Origin: JAQUTK01 sp963677415
Lineage (GTDB): Bacteria > Bacteroidota > Bacteroidia > Bacteroidales > JAQUTK01
Assembly (NCBI GenBank): GCA_963677415.2
Contig: CAXXFJ010000048.1
Coordinates: 62,001 to 126,000 of the forward strand
Length of the DNA stretch: 64,000 nt
Reading direction: 5' to 3'
The position numbers were made by a program, and so were the translations under genes. Below are positions 26,176 to 35,134 of this stretch, piece by piece. The notes under the pieces were generated by a model. The model had not been told where the DNA came from. It did no database searches and saw only the letters and a program-made list of their open reading frames with translations. How positions within the stretch are numbered: the first letter of the stretch is position 1; every line of letters starts with the position of its first letter.

Positions 26176-27465
26176 ATGACACAAAAACAGCAAAATTATT
26201 CATTCGCTCTTTCGGTAATGTTCATTGTAAGCTTCCTTCTTGGATTCATTACAACCATGAACAATTCCATGATTAACTTCTGTAAATGGGCATTTGAACT
26301 TGACCAAATGCAGGGTCAATTAGTGAATACCGCATTTTATGGAGCTTACGTTCTGTCAATTCCATTAGCTATTTTGATGAATAAGCTAGGTTATAAAAAA
26401 ACGTTAGTATTAGGCCTCTTTGTTATTGCCTTTGGTTTTATACTTAATTATTTTGCAATTGGTATCTTCGCCGGAACAGACAGGATTTATTGGGCTTTTC
26501 TTTCATGTATGTTTGTGGTAGCTATTGGTATTGTTTTCCTGCAGTTAGTAATGAACCCTTATGTGAAAGCTTTGGGTACTGTAGAAACATCAGCTAGCCG
26601 TATGACATTAAACCAGTCTTTAAATTCATTGGCTACTACGTTGGCTCCTATGTTTGTTTCTATTCTTATTGTCTCAAATAATAAAAGCGCTGGTTTACCT
26701 CCAACAGTTGAAGACGCATTAGGTATCCAAAATCCTTTTATCTTTTTAGGCATATTTACTCTTGTATTGGGTGGTATTCTTTTAATGCTAAAATTACCTT
26801 CAATTAAAGAAGAAGAGCAAGTATCCAGTGATGGTAAATCCCAAAAATTTCACAAAAGTATCTTTAAGTATCCACATATTTTCTTAGGAGCTTTAGCTAT
26901 CTTCTGTTATATGGGCGTTGAAATTGGAATTCCAAGCTTTCTACCTCAACGAATGGAGGGACTTGGACTTACGTCTGCGGTTTTAATCCCTGGATTTATT
27001 TCAGATTTCTTCACAATGTTAGGTATGAATATGAATGAGGCTACTTCCATTCTTGTACTATATTGGTTTGGGATGCTTTTAGGTCGTGCTTCCGGTTCTT
27101 TTGTGCTTGGTAAGTTTGATTCAAAGAAGGTGCTCTTAGCAGCGTTGGCACTCAGTGCTCTCTGCGTTGCTCTTTCATTGCTTACGAATGGCGCTATAGT
27201 AATTTGGTTGCTTATTCTTACAGGTTTGTTCCACTCAATTATGTGGCCGTGTATCTTTAACTTAGGTCTCGAAGAATTAGGTCCTCACACAAAAGCCGCT
27301 TCTGGAATTATCAATACAGGAGTTATTGGAGCAGCCTTACTTATGCCGATAATGGGCCAAATTGAGAAAACAGCAGGTCTTACTATTGTATTTTGCTGCC
27401 TGTTTGTTTACTACGCATATATAATGTGGTTTACTGTAAAAGGATCACAGATTAGATTGAAATAA
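26176..27465 (+). CDS. MFS glucose/galactose (FucP-family) sugar:H+ symporter
   Basis: Inner-membrane sugar importer of 429 residues with 12 hydrophobic segments. The N-terminal half shows FLLGFITTMNNSMINF and the family pattern YGAYVLSIPLAILMNKLGYKKTL at about residues 45-80. The second half carries YWFGMLLGRASGS at about residue 295 and ends WFTVKGSQIRL. The sequence fits the FucP/GluP group of fucose, glucose and galactose transporters. Galactose as substrate is inferred from galK 20 bp downstream and galM beyond it. The first gene of a likely operon. Confidence 0.88.
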   Translation: MTQKQQNYSFALSVMFIVSFLLGFITTMNNSMINFCKWAFELDQMQGQLVNTAFYGAYVLSIPLAILMNKLGYKKTLVLGLFVIAFGFILNYFAIGIFAGTDRIYWAFLSCMFVVAIGIVFLQLVMNPYVKALGTVETSASRMTLNQSLNSLATTLAPMFVSILIVSNNKSAGLPPTVEDALGIQNPFIFLGIFTLVLGGILLMLKLPSIKEEEQVSSDGKSQKFHKSIFKYPHIFLGALAIFCYMGVEIGIPSFLPQRMEGLGLTSAVLIPGFISDFFTMLGMNMNEATSILVLYWFGMLLGRASGSFVLGKFDSKKVLLAALALSALCVALSLLTNGAIVIWLLILTGLFHSIMWPCIFNLGLEELGPHTKAASGIINTGVIGAALLMPIMGQIEKTAGLTIVFCCLFVYYAYIMWFTVKGSQIRLK

Positions 27466-27485
27466 TTTGAATTTTAAATAAGAGT

Positions 27486-28631
27486 ATGGAAAAAAATGTA
27501 AGATTAAAATTCCAGGAACACTTTAGTGAAGAAGGCTTTGTATACGCTTCTCCTGGTCGTGTCAACCTAATTGGTGAGCACACTGATTACAATGGTGGAT
27601 TTGTATTTCCCGGAGCAGTAGATAAAGGTATTATTGCAGAAATTAAGCCAAATGGATTGGATAAAGTACGTGTTTATTCAATTGACTTGAACGAATATGC
27701 AGAGTTTGGCCTGGAGGAACAGGATATTCCTGCACCAAATTGGGCAAGATATATCTTTGGAGTTTGTCGTGAAATTATTAAACGCGGTAAAACACCTAAA
27801 TGTTTTGATGCTGCTTTTGCAGGAGATGTTCCTCTTGGAGCTGGAATGTCGTCATCGGCTGCACTAGAGAGTACTATCGCTTTTGCACTGAATGATCTTT
27901 TTAACTTGGGTATTGATAAGTTTGAGCTTGCTAAGATTGGACAGTCAACAGAGCACAATTATGTTGGTGTAAACTGTGGTATTATGGATCAGTTCGCTTC
28001 AATATTTGGTCGTGCAGGTTCTTTGATTCGTTTGGATTGCCGTTCGCTGGAATATGAATATTTTCCATTTAACCCAATCGGATATAAGCTTGTATTGATT
28101 GATTCTGTTGTGAAACATGAATTAGCTTCTTCTGCTTATAACAAGCGTCGTCAAAGTTGTGAAACTGCTGTTGCGGCCATTGCAAAGACTCATCCAGAAG
28201 TAAAATTTCTTCGAGATGCTACGATGCATATGTTGAGAGAAGTAAAAGATCTGATCTCTGCTGAAGACTTTATGCGTGCTGAATATGTGATTGAAGAGAT
28301 TCAGCGAGTGTTGGATGTTTGTGAGGCTTTAAAGGTTGGTGACTATTCCACTGTCGGACAAAAGATGTATGAGACTCACTACGGAATGAGTAAATTGTAC
28401 GAAGTAAGCTGTGAAGAACTGGACTTCTTGAATGATATTGCAAAGAAGAACGGTGTAACAGGTTCACGCGTAATGGGTGGTGGCTTCGGAGGTTGTACAA
28501 TTAATTTAGTTAAAGAAGAATTGTATGGATCTTTTGTTGCTGATGCGGTTTCCTCATTTACTGCAAAATTCGGAAAAAAACCAAAGGTTTATGATGTTGT
28601 GATTAGTGATGGTTCGCGCCGTATTTCTTAA
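27486..28631 (+). CDS. galK: galactokinase
   Basis: Phosphorylates alpha-D-galactose at C1, the entry step of the Leloir pathway. 381 residues. GHMP-kinase features: the galactokinase signature GRVNLIGEHTDYNGGFV at about residues 20-36, the ATP motif PLGAGMSSSAALE at about 116-128, the catalytic-base Asp in GVNCGIMDQFASIFG, and the C-terminal GSRVMGGGFGGCTINLV. It sits 20 bp behind the sugar transporter, and its mutarotase partner follows after a terminator, so substrate import, anomer supply and phosphorylation are clustered. Confidence 0.97.
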   Translation: MEKNVRLKFQEHFSEEGFVYASPGRVNLIGEHTDYNGGFVFPGAVDKGIIAEIKPNGLDKVRVYSIDLNEYAEFGLEEQDIPAPNWARYIFGVCREIIKRGKTPKCFDAAFAGDVPLGAGMSSSAALESTIAFALNDLFNLGIDKFELAKIGQSTEHNYVGVNCGIMDQFASIFGRAGSLIRLDCRSLEYEYFPFNPIGYKLVLIDSVVKHELASSAYNKRRQSCETAVAAIAKTHPEVKFLRDATMHMLREVKDLISAEDFMRAEYVIEEIQRVLDVCEALKVGDYSTVGQKMYETHYGMSKLYEVSCEELDFLNDIAKKNGVTGSRVMGGGFGGCTINLVKEELYGSFVADAVSSFTAKFGKKPKVYDVVISDGSRRIS

Positions 28632-28647
28632 GGTCAATAATTTATTT

Positions 28648-28681
28648 AAAGAGAGATGCTTCAAAAGGAGTATCTCTCTTT
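28648..28681 (+). terminator. terminator after galK
   Basis: AAAGAGAGAT and ATCTCTCTTT form a 10-bp stem with additional imperfect inner pairing, followed by TATTTAT. Separates transporter-galK from galM. Confidence 0.8.
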
Positions 28682-28835
28682 ATTTATGGACTCTTTGATG
28701 AATGAATCCAGGATTGATTTAGTTATTAGCCGATTTTATGTTATCAAACATATACATTTTTGTCTTTGAATAAGAACTTAAGTGTTACTTTTACACGCTA
28801 GAATTGTCAACACATAATTTATTAATATCTATCAC

Positions 28836-29984
28836 ATGAAAAGAACGTTTTTGTTTATCGCTTCAGCTTTGATGCTGGTTGGCTTTACTTCGTGTAAAGG
28901 AGTTTCTGAGAAGAATTCAACAACTCTTTCTGGTTTGTCAGTAAGTAATTTTACACAGAGTGTAAAAGGAAAAGAAGGCAAATTTTTTGTTTTGAAGAAT
29001 AAAAATGGCATGGAGGTATGCATCTCAAATATGGGTGCTCGAATTGTTTCGATTGTAGTTCCTGATAAAACAGGAGCAATGAAGGATGTGGTTCTTGGAT
29101 TTGATAGTGTTGCAGATTATGCCACTATTCCAAATAACTTTGGTGCGACAATTGGTCGTTATGCCAATCGTATTGCTAACGGAGTGATTACTCTGGATAG
29201 TGTAACTTATCAATTACCTAAAAATAACTTTGGTCACTGTTTACATGGAGGTCCGACCGGCTGGTCAGAGTACGTGTTTGATTCAGTTAGCTATGTAGAT
29301 AACGCAGTCGTATTATCTATAGTCTCCCCTGATGGCGATGCAAACTTCCCTGGTACAGTAAATGCACAAGTTGCATTCTCATTAACAGAAGACAATGCAA
29401 TTGACATAAAATATAGTGCTACAACAGATAAGAAGACTGTTATTAATATGACAAACCATTCATATTTCAATTTGAGTGGAGATCCTTCGCTTACTGCTGT
29501 GGATAATGTTTTGTATCTCAATGCTAAAGACTATACTCCGGTCGATAGTACTTTTATGACAACGGGAGAGATTGCTCCTGTGGCAGGTACTCCAATGGAT
29601 TTTACCACGCCTAAAGTAATTGCTCAAGATATTGATAAGACAGATTTTATTCAGTTGAAATATGGTCGTGGTTATGATCACAACTGGGTACTGAATACGA
29701 ATGGAAGCGATAAAGAAGTTGCTGCCCGTCTTACTTCTCCTCTAACTGGAATTACATTGGAAGTATACACTGATGAACCTGGAATTCAGCTTTACACAGG
29801 CAACTTCTTGGATGGAACAGTTACAGGAAAGAAGGGAATTGTTTATAATTATCGTTCAGCCGTGTGTTTAGAAACGCAGAAGTTTCCTGATTCTCCCAAT
29901 AAACCGCAATGGCCTTCTGCCATTTTGGAGCCTGGCAAAGAATATACAAGTCATACAATCTACAAGTTCTCGGTTGAGAAATAA
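28836..29984 (+). CDS. galM: aldose 1-epimerase (mutarotase), exported lipoprotein form
   Basis: Interconverts alpha and beta anomers of galactose and other aldoses. 382 residues. The N-terminus is a lipoprotein signal peptide (MKRTFLFIASALMLVGFTSC, lipobox GFTSC with Cys20), so the enzyme should be periplasmic or membrane-anchored, unlike cytosolic GalM of enterobacteria. Catalytic elements: NRIANG near residue 110, FGHCLHGGPTGW with the acid His, NHSYFNLSG with the second His, and the base Glu in AVCLETQKFPDSPN near residue 350. The gene has its own start region (TACTTTTA at 28786) and a strong terminator. Acting on incoming sugar in the periplasm is inference. Confidence 0.93.
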   Translation: MKRTFLFIASALMLVGFTSCKGVSEKNSTTLSGLSVSNFTQSVKGKEGKFFVLKNKNGMEVCISNMGARIVSIVVPDKTGAMKDVVLGFDSVADYATIPNNFGATIGRYANRIANGVITLDSVTYQLPKNNFGHCLHGGPTGWSEYVFDSVSYVDNAVVLSIVSPDGDANFPGTVNAQVAFSLTEDNAIDIKYSATTDKKTVINMTNHSYFNLSGDPSLTAVDNVLYLNAKDYTPVDSTFMTTGEIAPVAGTPMDFTTPKVIAQDIDKTDFIQLKYGRGYDHNWVLNTNGSDKEVAARLTSPLTGITLEVYTDEPGIQLYTGNFLDGTVTGKKGIVYNYRSAVCLETQKFPDSPNKPQWPSAILEPGKEYTSHTIYKFSVEK

Positions 29985-30332
29985 AAAGATTTAACGCTTT
30001 TTTTCAAGGAGAAAGTGAAGTATAAATAGAAGCAAGTGTGCTTCTATTTATACTTAAAATGGTTACTCAGCATTTTGAACAGGTTAGTTTTCTTCAGATG
30101 AACTTTCTTAATCTGTGTGTAGTAACTGTTTTTAGCCTTTTCGCTAAAGATTTTCATGCTGAGATGATTCATGGATTGTTGTTCGAAACGGCAACTCCTG
30201 AACAAAAAGCAATAACATGCAAAAGTTTAAATGAATGAGATTTATTCAAGTTAGCTAATGCTCTTGCCATTATGGTAGCATTCTATATTTACTTCTGGTA
30301 AATAGTTATTAAATAAAATAGATATAAAATAT
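29985..30332. other. galM-araR intergenic region
   Basis: Contains the galM terminator and the probable araR control region. AATGCT at 30257-30262 is inverted as AGCATT at 30277-30282 around CCATTATGG, a candidate operator. TATATTTA at 30284-30291 is a near match to the -7 box. A small open frame, ATG 30059 to 30238, has no recognisable features and I do not call it a gene. Confidence 0.4.
30018..30055 (+). terminator. terminator after galM
   Basis: Perfect 17-bp stem (AAGTATAAATAGAAGCA and its complement) with a 4-base loop. The distal arm is TATTTATACTT. Confidence 0.85.
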
Positions 30333-31022
30333 ATGACTTCATTTTATAGTGAGAAGCATAAGTTCTTTTTAGCAGTGGACTGTATAATTTTTGGATTTCA
30401 TGAGAGCGAACTGAATTTGTTGCTGCTGCATAGAAACTTTGAGCCAGAAAAAGGAAAGTTATCCTTACCTGGTGGGTTTCTCAAAGATAGCGAGAGTTTG
30501 AACGATGCCGCTATCCGTGTTCTTAACGAACTAACAGGTTTGGAGAACCTTTATATGGAGCAAGTTCATACTTTTGGTGATGTTAATCGCGATTCCGGTG
30601 AGCGAGTTGTTTCTGTTGCTTATTATGCATTGATCAATATCAATGATTATGACACATCTCTTCTTGATAAGTATAATGCCATTTGGGTAAAAGCAACTGA
30701 GGTTCCAGAACTCGTTTTTGATCATTCAGCGATGGTTAAAAGTGCACGTCAGGCTCTTCGGAAAAGAACAGCTGTAGAACCGGTTGGTTTCAACCTACTG
30801 CCAGAGAAGTTTACTCTACCACAGTTCCAGACTTTGTATGAAGCAATTTATGGAGAAGTATTGGATAAACGTAATTTCCGCAAGAAGGTGTTGAATATGA
30901 ATGTGCTCGAGAAATTGAATGAGAAAGATAAACTCTCTTCTAAAAGAGGTGCTTTTCTCTATCGTTTTAATGAAGAAAAGTACAAAGAATTTATAAGCAA
31001 AGGATACGATTTTACTATATAA
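30333..31022 (+). CDS. araR: Nudix-derived transcriptional regulator AraR
   Basis: Regulator of 229 residues: an N-terminal Nudix fold (about 1-140) and a C-terminal winged helix (about 150-229, LPQFQTLYEAIYGEVLDKRNFRKKVL). This layout is that of the NrtR-like family, which includes the AraR described in Bacteroides thetaiotaomicron as an arabinose-responsive repressor. The Nudix box is degenerate: GGFLKDSESLNDAAI is followed by RVLNELTGL where an active enzyme needs REUxEExGU, so the catalytic glutamates are missing, as expected for a sensor. It stands first in a same-strand run with araD, araA and araB (12 bp to araD), so control of this locus is the obvious role. Confidence 0.88.
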   Translation: MTSFYSEKHKFFLAVDCIIFGFHESELNLLLLHRNFEPEKGKLSLPGGFLKDSESLNDAAIRVLNELTGLENLYMEQVHTFGDVNRDSGERVVSVAYYALININDYDTSLLDKYNAIWVKATEVPELVFDHSAMVKSARQALRKRTAVEPVGFNLLPEKFTLPQFQTLYEAIYGEVLDKRNFRKKVLNMNVLEKLNEKDKLSSKRGAFLYRFNEEKYKEFISKGYDFTI

Positions 31023-31034
31023 GGAAAAGAAATA

Positions 31035-31718
31035 ATGCTCGAAGAATTAAAGAAAAAAGTATTTCAAAGTAATCTTGATTTGGTTAATCATGGACTGGTC
31101 ATCTTCACTTGGGGAAATGTTTCAGCAATTGACCGTGATAACAGACTGGTAGTCATCAAGCCGAGTGGTGTATCGTATGAGACCATGAAGGCGGATGATA
31201 TGGTGGTTGTCGATTTGGAAGGAAAAGTAGTGGAAGGAAATTTGAAACCTTCTTCTGATACTCCGACACATCTGGCTCTTTACAAAGCATTTCCTACTAT
31301 TGGAGGAGTTGTTCATACTCACTCAACCTATGCAACTGCCTGGTCGCAAGCCGGAATCGACCTTCCTAATATTGGAACAACACATGCCGATTATTTCCAC
31401 GATGCAATTCCTTGTACATTGGATATGACTGCTGATGAGGTAAATGGTGCATATGAAATGGAAACCGGTAATGTGATTGTAAAACGTTTTGAAGGTATCA
31501 ATCCGATTCATACTCCTGGTGTTTTGGTAAAAAACCACGGTCCTTTTTCTTGGGGAAAGACTGCGGAAGATGCAGTTCATAATGCTGTTGTTATGGAACA
31601 GGTTGCGAAGATGGCTTTCATTGCTTACTCAGTGAATCCTTCACTAACGATGAATCCTTTTCTTGTAGAGAAGCATTTTAATCGCAAACATGGCCCCGGC
31701 GCTTATTATGGACAATAA
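31035..31718 (+). CDS. araD: L-ribulose-5-phosphate 4-epimerase
   Basis: Zn-dependent class II aldolase-fold enzyme converting L-ribulose-5-phosphate to D-xylulose-5-phosphate, the last arabinose-specific step. 227 residues. Motifs: TWGNVSAID and KPSGVSYETM (phosphate binding), SSDTPTHLALYKAFP with the catalytic Asp, HTHSTYATAWSQAG with two Zn-ligand histidines, and KNHGPFSWGKTAEDAVHNAV with a further His. It follows araR by 12 bp and precedes araA by 41 bp, forming one operon. Confidence 0.95.
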   Translation: MLEELKKKVFQSNLDLVNHGLVIFTWGNVSAIDRDNRLVVIKPSGVSYETMKADDMVVVDLEGKVVEGNLKPSSDTPTHLALYKAFPTIGGVVHTHSTYATAWSQAGIDLPNIGTTHADYFHDAIPCTLDMTADEVNGAYEMETGNVIVKRFEGINPIHTPGVLVKNHGPFSWGKTAEDAVHNAVVMEQVAKMAFIAYSVNPSLTMNPFLVEKHFNRKHGPGAYYGQ

Positions 31719-31759
31719 CAGAATTAGTAAACATATAAATATTTAAAACAGAAAGTACT

Positions 31760-33262
31760 ATGGCATTTGAAAAATTAGAAGTATGGTTTGTTACAGGAGC
31801 TCAGCTCTTGTACGGAGGAGATGCAGTCATCGCTGTTGATGCTCATTCCAATGAAATGGTAAAAGGACTTAATGACTCTGGGAAACTTCCTTTCAAAGTC
31901 GTATATAAAGGAACAGCTAACTCATCCTCAGAGGTGAGTGCTACATTCAAAGCAGCAAATAATGATGAAAAGTGCGTAGGTATAATTACTTGGATGCATA
32001 CATTCTCACCGGCTAAGATGTGGATTCATGGTTTGCAGGAACTAAAGAAACCGTTGCTTCATTTCCATACCCAGTTTAACAAGGAGATTCCTTGGGAGAC
32101 GATGGACATGGACTTCATGAACTTGAATCAAAGTGCTCACGGTGATCGTGAGTTCGGCTTCATCAATGCTCGTATGCGTAGACCTCGCAAAGTAGTAGTC
32201 GGTTTTTGGCAAGATGCGCAGACACTGGCTAAGATAGCTGTTTGGATGCGTGTTTCTGCTGCTTGGGCTGATGCTCAAAGTATGAGAATCATCCGTTTTG
32301 GAGATAATATGAATAATGTTGCTGTAACAGACGGTGATAAAGTGGAGGCAGAAATGCGTCTCGGATATCATGTGGATGAGTATCCGATTGCTGATCTTGT
32401 GGCAGTGATGGATAAGGTGACTGAAACAGAAGTTGCTGCTATGCTCAAGACGTATGAAAAGGAATATGTACTTGCTGATAATGCAAAAGAAGGTGGAAAA
32501 GACCACAAACAAGTAATTCAGGCTGCCCGTGAAGAGATTGCAATGAGAAGATTCCTGGAATCAAAAGGTGCAAAGGCATTTACTACCAGTTTTGATGAAC
32601 TAAGTGGTATGGACCAGCTGCCTGGACTTGCTTCACAACGCTTGATGGCAGAAGGTTATGGTTTCGGAGCAGAGGGAGACTGGAAAACAGCTGCTTTGTG
32701 CCGCACCATGTGGTATATGGGTCAGGGACTGGAAGGTGGTTGCTCTTTCCTTGAAGATTACACGTTGAACTTTGATGGAGCCACCAGTTCAATTTTACAG
32801 GCACATATGCTTGAAGTATCTCCGTTAATCGCTGAAAATAAACCACGTTTAGAGGTTCATCCACTCGGTATCGGAGGTAAGAATGACCCTGCTCGATTGG
32901 TATTTACTACACATGAAGGTACAGGAGTTGCTGCTACAGTTATAGATATGGGTAGCCGCTTCCGTCTGATCGTCAATCAGGTCGATTGTATTAAATCTAA
33001 AGCACTTCCTAAGTTGCCTGTCGCTTCTGCTTTGTGGATTCCACAACCAAACTTAGAGATTGGCGCAGGTGCATGGATCCTGGCTGGAGGTACACATCAT
33101 ACAAGTTTCTCTTTTGCATTGACGCAGGAATATCTTGAAGACTATGCTGAGATAGCTGGTATTGAAATGATTGTTATTGATAACGAAACAACAATCAGTA
33201 ATTTCAAGAAGGAACTTCGAATGAACGATGTTTATTATATGTTGAATAAAGCTCTGCAATAA
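31760..33262 (+). CDS. araA: L-arabinose isomerase
   Basis: Cytosolic Mn-dependent isomerase converting L-arabinose to L-ribulose. 500 residues, the family norm. Sequence marks: WFVTGAQLLYGGDAV near the start, TWMHTFSPAKMWI, LLHFHTQFNKEIPW, the metal-site region with Glu in GYGFGAEGDWK near residue 305, and His in LEVHPLGIGGKNDPARLVF. The C-terminal segment AGGTHHTSFS carries the last His. It is placed 3 bp before araB, a tightly coupled pair. Confidence 0.97.
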   Translation: MAFEKLEVWFVTGAQLLYGGDAVIAVDAHSNEMVKGLNDSGKLPFKVVYKGTANSSSEVSATFKAANNDEKCVGIITWMHTFSPAKMWIHGLQELKKPLLHFHTQFNKEIPWETMDMDFMNLNQSAHGDREFGFINARMRRPRKVVVGFWQDAQTLAKIAVWMRVSAAWADAQSMRIIRFGDNMNNVAVTDGDKVEAEMRLGYHVDEYPIADLVAVMDKVTETEVAAMLKTYEKEYVLADNAKEGGKDHKQVIQAAREEIAMRRFLESKGAKAFTTSFDELSGMDQLPGLASQRLMAEGYGFGAEGDWKTAALCRTMWYMGQGLEGGCSFLEDYTLNFDGATSSILQAHMLEVSPLIAENKPRLEVHPLGIGGKNDPARLVFTTHEGTGVAATVIDMGSRFRLIVNQVDCIKSKALPKLPVASALWIPQPNLEIGAGAWILAGGTHHTSFSFALTQEYLEDYAEIAGIEMIVIDNETTISNFKKELRMNDVYYMLNKALQ

Positions 33263-33265
33263 TAT

Positions 33266-34930
33266 ATGAAAGATCAATTTGTAATTGGACTGGATTACGG
33301 CAGTGACTCTGCCCGCGCATTGATTGTAAATGCAAGCACGGGTGAGATCCTGGCCTCTTCTGTGAGATATTATCCACGATGGACAGAAGGAAAATATTGT
33401 GATCAGGTGATTAACCAATACCGTCAACATCCTCAGGATTATATTGATGTTCTTGAGGCTACCGTTAAGGAAACTTTGGCTCAATGTCCGGCAGGAACTG
33501 CAGAACAGGTTCTTGGTATTGCTTTTGATACAACCGGAAGTACTCCGGCATTTACAGATGAAACAGGAACTCCCCTCGCTATGCAGCCAGAGTTTGCTGA
33601 GAATCCGAATGCCATGTTTGTGCTTTGGAAAGATCATACTGCTATAAAAGAAGCTACAGAAGTAAATGATCTCTGTGCAAAATGGGATATTGACTATACT
33701 GCTTATGAAGGAGGAATTTATTCTTCAGAATGGTTTTGGGCAAAAGCACTTCATGTGCTTCGTCAAGACAAGGCTGTTCGCGAGAATGCATACTCCATTA
33801 TTGAATATTGCGAGTGGCTTCCTGCACTGATTACAGGCGTAAAGAAATCTTCTGATGTGGTACGTAGCCGTTGTGCATGCGGACATAAAGCTATGTGGCA
33901 TGAAAAATGGGGTGGTCTTCCAAGCGAAGAGTTTCTCACAGCTCTTGATCCACTTTTGGCTGGTTTTCGCGATCGTCTTTTCGAAAAGACCGAAACTGCA
34001 GACAAACCAGTTGGTTGTTTGAGTGAAGAATGGGCGAAGCGTCTCGGCTTGTCTACAAAGGTAGTTGTAGCCGGTGGAGCATTTGACTGTCACATGGGTG
34101 CTGTCGGAGCAGCTGTTTCTCCACATACTTTTGTCCGTGTGATTGGTACTTCTACATGTGATATTATGGTTTCAAGCTATGAAGAGATTGGTGACAAACT
34201 AATCAAAGGCATCTGCGGACAGGTTGACGGTTCTGTTATTCCCGGAATGGTCGGACTTGAAGCTGGGCAATCCGGTTTTGGAGATATCTATGCTTGGTTC
34301 AAACATGTATTGGAATTTCCTTTGAAGAATGTAATGGCTAAAACTTCTTTAATCGATGAGTCAACCAAAGCCAAATTGATTGCTGAGACTGTTGATCAGA
34401 TTATTCCCGCTTTGTCAGTTGAAGCAGAAAAGATTCCTATAAGTGAAAGCACAGTTATCGCTACAGACTGGATGAATGGTCGCCGTACACCGGATGCCAA
34501 TCAGATGTTGAAAGGGTCTATTGCTGGTTTGACGCTGGGAAGCTCTGCTCCACGTATTTTCAGAGCATTGGTTGAGGCTACTGCTTTTGGTTCAAAAGCG
34601 ATAGTTGATCGCTTACGCAATGAAGGTGTACGTATCGACACAGTGATTGGTATTGGTGGTATCGCTCAGAAGTCTCCATTTGTCATGCAAACATTGAGCG
34701 ATGTATTGAATATGCCGATTAAAGTGTGCAAAACCGATCAGGCATGTGCATTGGGTGCAGCGATGTTCGCAGCAACAGCAGCAGGCGTTTATGAAAAGGT
34801 TGAAGATGCACAGAAAGCGATGAACTCAGGATTTGACAAAGAATATACTCCAAACAAGGAGAATGCGAAAGCATACCACGAAATATTCGAGAAGTATGTG
34901 TTGTTAGGTCAATCAACTGGTTTACTCTAA
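33266..34930 (+). CDS. araB: ribulokinase (FGGY family)
   Basis: Phosphorylates L-ribulose to L-ribulose-5-phosphate. 554 residues, ribulokinase length rather than the shorter xylulokinase. The N-terminal FGGY domain starts FVIGLDYGSDSARALIV and contains GIAFDTTGSTPAFTDE. Further marks are KDHTA, SSEWFWAKALHVLR, the GGAFDCHMGAVGA loop near residue 270, DWMNGRRTPDAN and GIGGIAQKSPFVMQ in the C-terminal domain. Together with AraA and AraD it completes conversion of arabinose to xylulose-5-phosphate for the pentose phosphate pathway. Confidence 0.95.
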   Translation: MKDQFVIGLDYGSDSARALIVNASTGEILASSVRYYPRWTEGKYCDQVINQYRQHPQDYIDVLEATVKETLAQCPAGTAEQVLGIAFDTTGSTPAFTDETGTPLAMQPEFAENPNAMFVLWKDHTAIKEATEVNDLCAKWDIDYTAYEGGIYSSEWFWAKALHVLRQDKAVRENAYSIIEYCEWLPALITGVKKSSDVVRSRCACGHKAMWHEKWGGLPSEEFLTALDPLLAGFRDRLFEKTETADKPVGCLSEEWAKRLGLSTKVVVAGGAFDCHMGAVGAAVSPHTFVRVIGTSTCDIMVSSYEEIGDKLIKGICGQVDGSVIPGMVGLEAGQSGFGDIYAWFKHVLEFPLKNVMAKTSLIDESTKAKLIAETVDQIIPALSVEAEKIPISESTVIATDWMNGRRTPDANQMLKGSIAGLTLGSSAPRIFRALVEATAFGSKAIVDRLRNEGVRIDTVIGIGGIAQKSPFVMQTLSDVLNMPIKVCKTDQACALGAAMFAATAAGVYEKVEDAQKAMNSGFDKEYTPNKENAKAYHEIFEKYVLLGQSTGLL

Positions 34931-34939
34931 CTTATAGTA

Positions 34940-35000
34940 ATGCTTACATGAGAGAGTCGGTTTTCTCATCAAAGGAAGCCGATCTCATCTCATAAAGCAT
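34940..35000 (+). terminator. long imperfect hairpin between araB and the symporter
   Basis: ATGCTT, CATGAGA and TCGGTTTTC pair imperfectly with GAAGCCGA, TCTCAT and AAAGCAT on the other side of a short loop. No long T-run follows, so it may attenuate or stabilise messages rather than end transcription. Confidence 0.45.
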
Positions 35001-35134
35001 GATCATTTGAAGTTTCTATTTGGTAAAGTCTTTGAGATCTATCCGATAAAAAGGATATCTGACTTATAGGAAGGCAGATAATCCTAAAAGTGCCTCTTCT
35101 AAGATATATACAATAATCAAATAATTAAATAAGT

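Noticed and set aside
30059..30238. Small gene between galM and araR
   Set aside because: No motif, no promoter box, begins just after the galM terminator, so cannot be supported.
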